Positions 46,040 to 56,224 of a stretch of 64,000 nucleotides of DNA are shown here, piece by piece (positions within the stretch are counted from its first letter, which is position 1; each line of letters starts with the position of its first letter). Made by a program: the position numbers and the translations under genes. The notes under the pieces are model-generated. The model had not been told where the DNA came from and searched no databases. It saw only the letters and a program-made list of their open reading frames with translations. Source of the DNA: Dipylidium caninum (lineage: Eukaryota; Platyhelminthes; Cestoda; Cyclophyllidea; Dipylidiidae); contig QEYB01000692.1 of NCBI GenBank assembly GCA_017562135.1, forward strand, positions 1-64,000. Reading direction: 5' to 3'.

Positions 46040-46720
46040 AGCGCAGTAACTGTCAGCTAATTTCTCCCACTTCTTCACGCACAATGGGGCCTCTAGAAGG
46101 GGACAATGTAATGGTCAACAGACCCGCACCTCCAGTCATCCGTGTTCCTTCAAGGGGATGAGCTCTGACTGATCTCGCCCCGCAGCGTTTCCCATTACCG
46201 CTGTCGTCGCATGCGAGCATCACTGGTGGGCACAGAAGAAGAGGATACGCTATCACACGGTTTGCTAAAGTCACGGTAGCAGGTCCCATCAACTCATTAC
46301 CACCCCTACACCCCAGCCCGAGGGGGCATTGACTTGGAAGGTGCACGAGGGCCTCCTCAGTTCGGCCAATGCCACAGCGATTGCAACCGACGCAGATTGC
46401 GCACAAACTTGCTTGCGTGTCGCACTAAACTTGAGGTGAAGCATCGCCTCCACATGTTCCAGTGACCTGCATCCCAAGACACTGCCACACCTCCTCCGCC
46501 AATCTTCCTCACACCTAATGTCTGACCCAGCCGCATTTGGCGGTGCCAAATTCTCACCTCTTTTTGTTCGTGAATAGTGGATGAAGACGCGACCGGCAGT
46601 GCTCGGGGTCAAGGTCCTCACTGACTTCTTCGACAATCGCTGACTGCACGCATTAATGCATTTAGAACGATACGTTGGCGTCCCGCTGTTGTCGACCTTA
46701 TTGCCGTTTGTAAATATCAT
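46040..46720 (-). repeat. D family repeat, copy D2
   Basis: Inverted relative to D1 (33800-34350). It abuts arm B with about 60 bases between, whereas D1 is 3.4 kb from arm A. Confidence 0.75.
46289..46720 (-). CDS. 143-residue frame in D2, unknown
   Basis: Open frame spanning most of D2, with KCINACSQRLSKKSVRTL, a CEEDWRRRCGSVLGCRSLEH segment shared with D1, and FSATRKQ. It is better preserved than D1, being continuous for 143 codons, but no ATG-led signal or domain is evident. Possibly an exon. Confidence 0.3.
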   Translation of the reverse strand: MIFTNGNKVDNSGTPTYRSKCINACSQRLSKKSVRTLTPSTAGRVFIHYSRTKRGENLAPPNAAGSDIRCEEDWRRRCGSVLGCRSLEHVEAMLHLKFSATRKQVCAQSASVAIAVALAELRRPSCTFQVNAPSGWGVGVVMS

Positions 46721-46780
46721 TCCGCTACACAGCTGTACCTCACTCTTTTGTAACGAAATACCCTAAAAGCGATAGTTAAC

Positions 46781-49700
46781 CTCTTGGACAAGGACAGTCG
46801 GAAAGGACAGGACGACAATGGACTTGTTACGGCTTCACCTCATCACTCATGAGTGAAGAAAGCCGTGAGGGCGGCGTTGAGACACAAAAATGAAGGTAGT
46901 GTGCAGAAAGTGATTGTGCGTGTGTAGAATCGTCATGTGGGATGAGCAGTGGACATCTCCTGTGGTCGGGATGAGTAGACTTGTAAGGATAGGAATAAAA
47001 CACTCTGGGCGAGGGAAGGAAAGGGTGGAGAGGGAGTATGTTTGTCGAATCAAAAAGCGAAAGTGTCAAATTTCTGGCACCTTCACTTCAACATATTATC
47101 GACGATGAGGGAATGAGAGAAGTAGGGTGAAGAAGGAAGAAAAAGGGAGAGGGGCAGGAGTGGAATGAGGTAATGTGGATTGAGATTAGGTGACATTGAC
47201 GGTATCTCGGTCGGTTGTGTGGGATGAAACGGAAAGTGACACGGCTCTGCAAATTCTCATGCCACTGACCACATTTTTATCACCTCGGGCACAACAGTTT
47301 AAATGGCGATCTTCACTTGTCCTCGCCTCAGTCCACCTTTTAATCACAGTGTCCCCATCCGGAGTATATTTGTTCTCCTCACAACCTCATTATTCTTTCT
47401 ATGACAGCACACCTTCCCCACACTTTGGCGTTCCTACAACCGACCATTCTAATAACCTTCTCTCCCCACAATCATCCACTCTCCCACTCCTCCACGCATA
47501 TCCTTCTGTGTGACAGCAACGGATTTGGTGAACACATCTGCAAATCACTGATCCTTGCCAACTCGTCGCTAGTCATAATTCTCAAGAGCTGACAACTCTT
47601 CGCCACCTCGTTCACCTCATGATCCTTCTCTCCTCTCTCTCTTGTCCCCACAACTGTCTTCCTCGGTTCAGTGGAATTCTTTCTTTAACTCGTGCGCCCA
47701 ATTGCCACGTGAGTAGATGACGGGGGATACTTCGCTAAAAACTCGTCGTCACCATTTTTGCCGAATTGCATTTATTCATTTTTGGATTCATCCACTTTGC
47801 TCGTCATAACTCGTTTGCAGAAGTGGGGAACGAGCAGCGAAGGGGGCCAGTGGGTTTCAGCCTCCAAGTTCCAGCCTCAACAAGTGTGTGCTTATATGAC
47901 CTCGGTCGTGGCATCGCTCCACCGAAAAGGACGAGCGGGACAAAGTGAACCGCGGACTGCACTGGTGATTTGTTAGCTCACATTCGTTTGATCATTCCTG
48001 GGTCTCCGGCCTTCTTACAGGCAAAGCTGTAAGACGTCTGTGCCTATTTAACCAGCCAAACTGGCAGTCTCGCCCATTCCTTCACATTATCAATTAAATG
48101 CGCTAACTCGTGATGTTCGTCACTTTCAACCAAAACACGGCAATCACGAAGCTTGTCCATGCGGAAGGTTTTGTCATCAACAAAGTGATTTGCTCAAAAG
48201 GAAGAGTCGAATGTTTAACCTGGCTTCAAACGAAATGCACTTCACGATTCCATTTGATCTTGTTTGACGCCTTCAATTTCGGAAGTACTAAGACACGTTT
48301 CTCTCCTTCCCCTCGGTGCTCAGGCGAAGAGGCACCAAATCAGCGTTCCACGCGGTCTGTCTGCGGTCAACATGATGTCGGCGTGATTGGCAACCGGTTC
48401 ATTTATTCATTCTTAATTTGCCTTCTGACTGCACACAAAATCCATATTCTCCATACTAGTCCGACAAATAACGCCGTTGGTCATCTCACAGGGAGGTCTC
48501 TCGGGTCTGAGCATGAGCCGAGGGACGAAATGGTGATAAATGGATCTGAATTGCGGATGAGAAGTGGCTGATGTGGCGAAGGAAGTTGTTGGACGAAAAT
48601 CGAGTAATGTTCCGACCATAATTAGGGAAAGAGACAGAAGACACGAATTTGAACCAACACCAAAAAAACCCGAATGGTGACCATTTCACTGGAAAATATA
48701 ATCAGCCTCAGATTTAAATCGAATTGGCTCGTCCGGTGACAACGTGTGTCTAACTGGCTGGTCTGCCAGTTAAGCCAATGAAGCCTCCGTGTTCGTCTAT
48801 TTACTGATTAGCCCTCAGGCACTGTGTCGTCTCCGTCAGTTGTGGGACGACCAAATCATAGTTCGTTCTACGTCACTGCAAGGTCGATCTGCACAGAAGG
48901 TGTTTCTAAAGTTTTCTCACCAAGTCCCATCATTAGTGAGTCAGTATTGCAAAGCTAAAATTCCTGAATTGAGAGCTGCGTTAAACCTGGTTGAGTGGTA
49001 GCCCGAGAAGATCCCTTCTCTGGGGCTAAGGTGGCACGTTGTTGAAAGGACACAAGAGGTGGACAACTGGGTCTGGGCGAGTCTGTGACGGTCGAGGAGG
49101 AAACCCACCAAATGTAATCGATCTGGCAGCGTTAATTACTGATTCGCGTGTCTTGTTCTCATGCGCGACGAAGTATTGGTGATTTATTCATCGGCCTCGG
49201 CGGTCAGGTAGGGGGGGGAAGAGAACCGTTTTGCAAAACGATGAGCTACTTCCATCACGGTCTTACAGGACTAGGCAGGCGAAAGGGAAAATGGGGAGTG
49301 GAAAAACATTTCGAACAGCCCATATTAGACGACAAGTGAATGGTGAAAGTAGACTCCAGAAGCAGGGAAGGGGGGCACCACAGACAGTTTGGTTGCCGTG
49401 TGCACATGCAGTTGCATTCAAGCTCTTCGTCACCTCCCGCTCTCTCATCTCCTCCTCTCTTTGCTCTCTTTCCCTCACCCTCCCCCCCCGCCGACCACCT
49501 CAATCCCACCCAACGAGGATGAGGATATTTAGGGGATGCAAGCAAAAGAAAAGTGTCTCGAGAAACATCCAAATTATAAAGCCAACCAGTTGTTTTCAGC
49601 TGGTATTCCGCCCTGCAGAGGGAGGTCTTTCAAGTCCACTAGCTCTTCAGCATCGGATTCGTATGATGCACTTTTTCTGGACAACCTCCCACTGCTCCGA

Positions 49701-49817
49701 TCCATTTTATGCCACCTTTCCGTCATCTGGCTCACCGCCCCCTTAGCCGCAAAACAGCTCTTCCGAGTTCTTCGATCACTAGGTTAACGCCGCTTTCACT
49801 TTGGCGGGTTAAGTCCT
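46781..49817 (-). repeat. B arm of the inverted repeat
   Basis: The reverse complement of arm A over 46781-48893 and 49671-49817. The intervening 48894-49670 is unique to B relative to A. It contains the first half of the L repeat, which is continuous with the rest of L at 51390-51720, so B keeps the older arrangement. The left edge at 46781 (CTCTTGGACAAGGACAGTCGG) joins D2 sequence directly. Confidence 0.9.
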
Positions 49818-49830
49818 GCCACACTGGCCG
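49500..49830 (+). repeat. L repeat, copy L1
   Basis: Matches 51390-51720: GTCTCGAGAAAC, GAGG.A..TTCAAG.C.ACTAGC, a GC.TC.GA.TC.TAT block, and ACTAGGTTAACG near 49785. The coding-like part reads RSFKSTSSSASDSYDA here against NFKATSATASESYN in L2. The splice donor present in L2 is replaced by GATGCAC here. Confidence 0.65.
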
Positions 49831-50330
49831 AGGAATGTTGGCAAGTGGTGGGTGCCTCGAGGGGCCACATTTGGCCCTGAGTGACTCCTGAATTGACGCT
49901 AGGAAGATTCCACCGACTGCCTCGCAGTGGCTGATTGGCTAATCCTTAGACAACCGAAAGTCAAAGGCTCAAGTGGCTTCAACGGGCAGACCAATGACCA
50001 AGGCACACTAAGAAAAAATCACTCGATGTTCCACACTATCGAACTTTCTTCTGCGACTGGACGGGGAAGTTTAACCATCGGCCGGCCGGCCAGCCGATCA
50101 GTTCACTAACGCGAAATATTGTAAGGCAAGCTCGGGCCGGCCTGTCAGCAGGGTCAAGGTCACGAACTCCGGTGTGTGAACTGGACGCAACTCACACCCT
50201 GATTTAGAGTGACGAATAAGTTCAAAGTCATGGGATGACGTGGCGTTCGTGGGCCCCACACAGCGGATTCACTATTTGGCACAATTTGCCACCAATTTGT
50301 GATGTTAAGTTTTCGAATAAAGTTTAATTA
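49830..50330. other. no gene seen
   Basis: A GGCCGGCCGGCC run lies at 50080-50091. Short frames only. Confidence 0.4.
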
Positions 50331-50334
50331 AACA

Positions 50335-50500
50335 TCCTACACCCGGGAACAAGCTCGGTGGTCACAGTCACAATGTCAAGGACATTCCCGGACTTGAGAT
50401 TAACGTCAATTGCTTGCATGTCGAGCACTCCTGTGGAAGTTGCGAGTTCTCGGGCTTCCCGTCGCAGTCCGCAGTACGACAGTCGTCCAAACCTCCCACT
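50335..50500 (+). repeat. J family repeat, copy J2
   Basis: Centre block TTGAGATTAACGTCAATTGC; translation LEINVNCLHVEHSCGSCEF matches the J3 frame IEVNIDCFQAEG. It shares TTCTCGGGCTTCCCGTCGCA-like sequence with J1. Confidence 0.55.
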
Positions 50501-50504
50501 GACA

Positions 50505-51385
50505 GATGCGTGACATCGGCTTTAATTGGGGCAGTTGCGGGGGCGTCACATCGAGTCTAGCACTGGCCTGAAGGGTGGGAGGTGACAGCTGTTATAGATG
50601 ATTGTCAGATCAAGTAGGAGTACATTAGAATCCAGGCAATGGTCTTTACTTCGAAGACAGGGGATATTCAACAATGGGAAATAGAAGACGGTGGTCGGAC
50701 GATAAAAAGCATAATCGTCGCCAGTAGGGGCGTTTCTGCACCGTCGGACCCACCCGCTCGCTCGCCGCAGGTACGAGTAAGGAGTAGATATCTTCAAACC
50801 AAATTATTTTCATCATTATACTCCGAGCGAATCGTGCTCGGTTTCACCAATCACTCAGCCAGTCTTCCAACTGACACCATGTGGTACTTGCAAAAATGGT
50901 GGAGTTTTAATGTCTCCGCTTGCGCGTAATAAAAAAAAAGGCATGCCTGAATTAAATTAGACATTTTAGCGCTTAATCTAGTACACAAATTATGTCTCAA
51001 ATCCAAGGAATGAACGAAAAGAGGAAAATTTTTACAAGTTCACTAGTGGATTTTGCTGCAACTACACCAATTCAAGGCACCAATTCCTACGTCGGCGTTT
51101 GGTAGTGCACGATTTTCGACAGCGTATTTTTCGCTGCTGTCTGATCGGTGCTCTTAGGACATTTGCCAATTAGTGGCACCGTCGTGGCGCCTGACGCGTC
51201 TAGAATACGCATCTGCAGCGATTGAAGTGGGGACTGGGCGGCCCATGAGAAATGAGGAGTGATGGCAAATCTGACTGATTTCTACTCGAATGCCGATGTC
51301 GTCGGAAAGGTGGGCCCCCGTGAATGCTATCGCCGTTTCTCTTATCTCTCCCTCTCTTCGCCCTGACATCCGCCATTCCACTTGA
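50505..51385. other. no gene seen
   Basis: Frames of 96 to 108 codons (50639-50929 plus, 51154-51480 minus) are open but not recognisable. Confidence 0.35.
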
Positions 51386-51389
51386 ACAT

Positions 51390-51720
51390 CCTCCGTAGTG
51401 CCACACGTATTCCGGGGCAAAAGTTTGAAGGAAGGAGTCTCGAGAAACCCACGAAATGATAAGGCTTGAGTGTTGGTCACCTAGGACACGTCTGGTAGAG
51501 GAAGGAACTTCAAGGCGACTAGCGCGACAGCGTCAGAGTCCTATAACGTAAGTTTAATGGTAAGCAAACTCACTTTTTTCCGAAATTATTTTATCCACCC
51601 TTCACGCCCACCTCCACACTCCGTACCCACCTCAGCCTCGAGACAACCTTCCTAATGCTTCCACTCAACTAGGTTAACGTTCAATCTAAATTTGCCAAAT
51701 TAAGTATGGTTATTCTAATT
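51390..51720 (+). repeat. L repeat, copy L2
   Basis: The coding-like block NFKATSATASESYN is followed immediately by a consensus splice donor, CGTAAGTTT at 51548-51556. This supports an exon end at about 51548. Confidence 0.6.
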
Positions 51721-52003
51721 CAAAAATGTTGAGATGTGTTAAGTGACGTGGGAGAATGCCTTCTGCGCTGAATGACACGTAACGTTTCGAACACAAAGTC
51801 GCACATTACGATCCCATCAAAGCACAGAGCACGTGTGCAATTCAACCCTCTTTCGTCTGCTTCGAAAGCATTCAAGCCTCCCTCTAAGCACTCAGTTTTG
51901 AGTCAGCCACACATTCGAGAAAGTATTTTTCTTTCCTTCCCCTGAACCTGTGGAGATGCAAACACGCTGAAAGGAGTCTGCGTAGACGCGGAGGCATTAA
52001 AAA

Positions 52004-52498
52004 TTGGCAACTACGTCGCTTTATCCCTCCACATGGAGTGGGCGAGTGAGAGGGCTTCTGTGGGCTTTCCTTAATGCCGATAAATTACTCGTCTCGAGGA
52101 GTGCGCAAAATCAAACCATCACTTTTCGGTTTTCCTTGGAAAGGTGGACATTGTCATGTCAAAAACGCAACTCCGTTTCTGGCGACAGCGAAAAAGACGG
52201 AGTTCGTCACCTGAATCCAATCCTACTTCGACGAAGTTCTTTTCCGATCACGTGGTTAGTGCCGCCTAGGCGAAATGTCTGTCCCCCCGTCCAGTTGCAG
52301 GTTTACAGTAAGGCCACCATCAAGTCTACTCCAACATCGCCAAACTTGGTGGTAGCATTAGGCGCGTCGCTCACATTCCACATTGAGGTTAACATCGATT
52401 GCTTTCAAGCAGAGGGTCTCTTGACAAAGTCAGTCGAAGTTCTCCAATCGACGCATCTTTCGAGTGCGGACCCAGAGTTGTGTTTGACATCAATTTAG
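52004..52498 (+). CDS. 164-residue frame ending in J3, unknown; possible exon
   Basis: Open for 164 codons (first codon TTG). The C-terminal half is protein-like: PPVQLQVYSKATIKSTPTS, then PNLVVALGASLTFHIEVNID, CFQAEGLLTKSVEVLQ and SSADPELCLTSI. The IEVNIDCFQAEG segment is conserved with J2 (LEINVNCLHVEH) and, broken, with J1. An alternating hydrophobic pattern suggests beta strands. No family was recognised. The N-terminal 70 codons are less convincing and may be intron. Confidence 0.35.
   Translation: MATTSLYPSTWSGRVRGLLWAFLNADKLLVSRSAQNQTITFRFSLERWTLSCQKRNSVSGDSEKDGVRHLNPILLRRSSFPITWLVPPRRNVCPPVQLQVYSKATIKSTPTSPNLVVALGASLTFHIEVNIDCFQAEGLLTKSVEVLQSTHLSSADPELCLTSI
52300..52480 (+). repeat. 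J family repeat, copy J3
   Basis: Third J copy, the only one in which the shared frame stays open on both sides of the conserved block. Confidence 0.5.
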
Positions 52499-52726
52499 AG
52501 GGCGCGAATGAAAAAAAGTGGCCTAAGTCCATTAGCCAAGAATATGAGTGCACCATGCTGGAGAGAAAATCGTGTTCCCTCGTTCTTCGATGACCTTTTC
52601 GTGCTTTCACGGCGGCAGCCACGTGCTTCGAGGAGAGCCGCGGTTTTACTTCTAGCCCCTTTCCACCTCTCCGCATCGTCTCTGCCCCTTTGACCTCCAC
52701 CTTTTCCATCCCTCTCAAACATTGTG

Positions 52727-54205
52727 CAAATAAGGTGTGGAGCTAAAGTCTTTTCACGAGAAGGGCACTGCTTAAGCATGTCTTGCGTGGACGAACTGTT
52801 TCGCATGCTTATTTCTAGCGTCAACAGAGATCTTCTTAATAGTATAAATGGTCAAGTCACTATTTTGTCTCATTCTTTAATACTCTCTTACGATCTTTAA
52901 ATCTGAAAAGGTGATTTGTTTAAAGTCTTCTTCGCCTTAGTCTCCAAGACCTCACTCGGCCTTAGAGCCTTCTCCACTCCTAAGCATTGAGGGAGGTTGC
53001 AACCAACCCATTGTCAGCCTGTCGTATCCGACTGGCCTTGGCTACGAAAACGACTTAAGCCTTGATGCTGTTTCTTTACAACACAAAAACGTACAGCTTT
53101 GCAGCCGAATGGTTTTATGCAAATGAAGACGAACAGGGCTAGGCACTTTGTCGGAAAGAGATGAATGAATGTGACATAGTGACTTCAGCGTTATCTAATC
53201 AACCTCTGAGTCATCTGTCCCATCCACATTTCTACGCACTCCAATCTCCCCACTTTCTTCTATGATGGCTGTCTATTTTCATTTCACTTCCTCTACCTAG
53301 TCTAACATGCAAGCTCAGTTTTCGACCAGTGAAACGTTAAAATATCTCATTCGCCATTAAGTCTGTCGGTAATCTCGACACGCGCAAATGTTCTCCAATT
53401 CGTTTACAGAAGCACATGCCACCAAAAAAGTGATTTATATCATCCTTCAGCCACCGAAGTGGAAGTTGTGAGGGGAAGCCTTTGGCATAGGGGCGACAGA
53501 CATAATTTGAAAATAAAGGCTAGTCAAATAGACAGCAACGGTTAGTTTTTTGGCGACGAGGAGACAAACCACAATCCCCGAACAAATGCAGCTACGAAGG
53601 TGTGGGGCCTCTTCGTCCGGCACCCCACTCCCTCCGTCAGCTACTCACGGGCAGCCAACCGAACTTGTTCACCTCCAGTTATGAAGAGAATTCAAGTTGA
53701 GGGAACACCTACACTGTGAATAATTTTGTACCAAGTGTACGCCCGAAAAAATTCGTGCGAGCGATAAATGACGGAGTCGTCGTGAAGAATGAGCAGTGTG
53801 GAACATTTTCTCAATGAATGAATATTCCTCTTCACCTCTAAGGTTTGTTCTGCTTTACACTCAGTTCTTTCTTTCTCTTGAACGGCCACTTCGGATGTGG
53901 GATCAGTACGTGGCCAGATGCTCACGGTGCGTAGTTTGGACATGCCCATAGGCGCCTTCAAATGGCATATGAAGCCCATCCCTTGTTCGTCATTACTCTC
54001 CCGCCTGCACAGTCAATTCCTGGAGAGTAACAAGGCCAAGTGAAACCTCTGTGAATTTCGCCGGTAGAAGCCATTCTTCTTCGCATGAGACGCTTCCACT
54101 TCTTCCAGAGCGAGGTGACAGCTTGTGCTGGTAGACCATTGGGGTCCGACTTACTTGAGGTGCGTGCGACATCAACACGATAACGTCGTGACGCCTACTT
54201 CCCCA
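52727..54205 (-). repeat. K2, rearranged copy of K, interrupted by G
   Basis: Segment 52727-52930 matches 38310-38530 and segment 53830-54205 matches 37780-38200, but in exchanged order. The minus-strand frames 53993-54211 and 53692-53979 carry the K texts QELTVQAGE and SKLRTVSIWPRTDP, then VQEKERTECKAEQTLEVKR. Frameshifts separate the KWKR core from these frames, so the copy is a pseudogene in its present state. Confidence 0.6.
53005..53700 (-). repeat. G repeat, diverged relative of C and arm A
   Basis: The reverse complement matches C 21600-22060. Read forward, 53005-53230 matches arm A and its outer flank, 30345-30500 (CATTGTC.GCCT.TC.TATCCGACTG.CCTT, GAATGTGA.ATAGTG.CTTCA.CGT). G shows that the A family originally continued past the present A/B edge at 30390. 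Confidence 0.65.
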
Positions 54206-54209
54206 ATTC

Positions 54210-54590
54210 ACCGACGTGTCTGTGAATAAGACCCATCAATCGACATTCAATCACAGTAGTCCAGTGAGCACACAGCTAGCGGTGCTACTCGAAGGCGACG
54301 ACTAATTTTCAATCTATTCACAGCGATTTGCACCTGCGGAACCCGACAGCCTGCTAGTCTGAACCGCTTCAGCTGCAGTCGAAAGAAACAGACCGACGTG
54401 TGGGACTTTTGAGGCTGCACCACGAGTTTTTACTCAAATTCCACCAAGTAGGCACCGCAAGCGACACTGTCCATTCCGTTCTTTCTTAGTGAAATCTGTG
54501 CCTTGTGGCGCCTCCATGCTAGCTGAAGGGGAACCGGTGAAAGGAGCCGGTATGGAGTAGCCAGAGGAGATTAAGTGTACATTCACCATT
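54210..54590 (+). repeat. E family repeat, copy E5 (short)
   Basis: TGTGAATAAGACCCATCAA..GACAT..AATCACA matches E2 near 19778. It then carries the promoter, CAAGTAGGCACCGCAAGCGACAC-like sequence and GTAGCCAGAGGAGATTAAG, the last shared with E6. It ends soon after, in non-E sequence. The FFLSEICALW text after the promoter resembles FLLAICAWW of E1. Confidence 0.65.
54407..54436 (+). promoter_or_regulatory. core promoter of E5, weakened
   Basis: TTTTGAG at 54407-54413 occupies the TATA position, one base shorter than in E4, and the A of TACTCAAATTCC is at 54436. Spacing is 29 bases. The TATA box is degraded. Confidence 0.3.
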
Positions 54591-54599
54591 CTGTGATGC

Positions 54600-55545
54600 C
54601 CCTCTCACTGCCTCGAACAGATGTGACGATTTTGTCTCTCGTGGTACAAGATATTTTCTCTCAATTCTCCGACGAAAGCCGACAAAACACCTCACCTGCA
54701 GGGAATAGACCCAGGCATGAAGATCTGGACAGAAATGTCCTAATACCTTGCTCATCGCCCGAGTAGCAAATACGTTATTTCTACCCACCCTCTCCAGACC
54801 CAGATAATTCATGATGGGTGGATGTGGTCGCGGAGGAAAAATGCATTCCACACGGCCAGTTGGTGGCCAATTCTCATTGAACGGGCAGAAAACACCAACG
54901 CAGGGGGCTCGGTGCCAGCCCCCCTCCCCCTACCATTTGCATCTCCATAGCCCGACAGGCTATAGTGTTCATCCTACGCTGCAAGCGCTCTTCGTTGAAG
55001 TTTCATGATAAGAGCCAACAGGAACGACTCGCCATCTATCCGTTTTTTTACTATTGTGTGCGGCTGTTTCGCACAGTATCGCGTGAAATCGAGTGCGCGA
55101 CTTGCATCTCAAGGATCGTCGTCTGGTGATCCAAAAGAAGTCCGTCGCCTCCTTCCTCGACTCAGGGTCATGCGACCAACCTGCCAGCCGGCGGTCAAGC
55201 ATTGGGTTGGCCTGAGGAGGTCTGCGTCGTGCCGGGACAGGCTGGTCCTCTTCCACTTTCCCCTGGAAACGATGGTTAGACTGCCTGTCTAATGTTGCGA
55301 CAATAACTGGTCGCTGCCGGTTGTAAATTTTGGATGCTTTACAAAAAATATTGTCCAAATATGAAATTGGCAGATTGATGTGTTACCTGTTTCACGATAT
55401 GGGGAAGAATGGAGTTGCAGTAGGTGACACATATTAAGTGGCACGAAACTCCTCTGATCTCACCGGGAGGATTTCCTCATCTCCGCCAAACTAACACTAT
55501 CTCCGCCTACTCTGCCGCCGCCGCCACCGCCATCCCGACTCCTTA
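54600..55545. other. no firm gene
   Basis: A 129-codon minus-strand frame (54969-55358) rich in arginine overlaps a 95-codon plus-strand frame (55005-55292). Neither is recognisable. The GC content appears higher than in the flanks. Confidence 0.3.
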
Positions 55546-55550
55546 CCCCA

Positions 55551-56219
55551 ATGCAGGCTGGGATGTCGGTACCCTGCGCTTCTCTGGAAGGAGGACTTTC
55601 AAATGCTCTCGGGGCCTCATCTGGACATCCACAGATAAGCCCGCCTAAAGACACAGACACGGCAGAGCCTTCACAAACTCCGCTCGTGGACGCCGAGCAG
55701 ACTTTCTGGAGTCTCCTTTTCTGGGATAGCGGAGAAGACGTATGTGGTCACCTCTACTTCCCAGCGAAAGGTAGATTCCGCTTCTGGATGACCCGATTGA
55801 CGAGGATGTGCGGTGGCGAGATGCCAGGGGGCTTTGAAACGCCGTCCCCGGGCCATCGCGACCGCGGGCCTCCTAACCTTTGGGGATTTGATGGATCAGG
55901 ACATTTGACCTCAGATCTTGGCTTTGAATACTTCGTAGGGCGACGCGTGTCTGCACGGTTCTACTCAGCCCCGTCAGCAACGTTTCAATTTATTTTCTCT
56001 TCCCACCTAAAATGGATCCTTCCCCCAAAAGACAGGGAAAAAGCATCACTTGGTTTAACTGAGGTGAGTCCCCGCACAGCGCCTCACTTCCCGTCACAGC
56101 GGTTCGACTGTCGACAACGTAGTGACGACCGACTGCCTCGTCGGACATTTGGGCAGCGGCGAAGGCGTCGGAGGCCATTGTCCAAGACGGGCTGGAACGC
56201 TTTTTTCCACAGCGATTAA
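55551..56219 (+). CDS. 222-residue open frame, unknown
   Basis: Second-longest open frame. It contains SLEGGLSNALGASSGHPQIS, DAEQTFWSLLFWDSGED and an arginine-rich C-terminal end (RRTFGQRRRRRRPLSKTG). Another frame in the middle (from 55769, after a GGTAG acceptor-like site) reads IPLLDDPIDEDVRWRDARGL and is equally protein-like, so part of the long frame may be incidental. No second copy or family was recognised. Confidence 0.25.
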   Translation: MQAGMSVPCASLEGGLSNALGASSGHPQISPPKDTDTAEPSQTPLVDAEQTFWSLLFWDSGEDVCGHLYFPAKGRFRFWMTRLTRMCGGEMPGGFETPSPGHRDRGPPNLWGFDGSGHLTSDLGFEYFVGRRVSARFYSAPSATFQFIFSSHLKWILPPKDREKASLGLTEVSPRTAPHFPSQRFDCRQRSDDRLPRRTFGQRRRRRRPLSKTGWNAFFHSD

Positions 56220-56224
56220 TAGGG

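Noticed and set aside
28119..49817. Inverted repeat as the terminal repeats of one 21.7 kb transposon
   Set aside because: No transposase, no terminal motif, no flanking target duplication seen, and the A family continues past the inner edge of A.
50080..50091. GGCCGGCCGGCC as a CpG-island promoter core
   Set aside because: Too short and isolated, with no coding start downstream.
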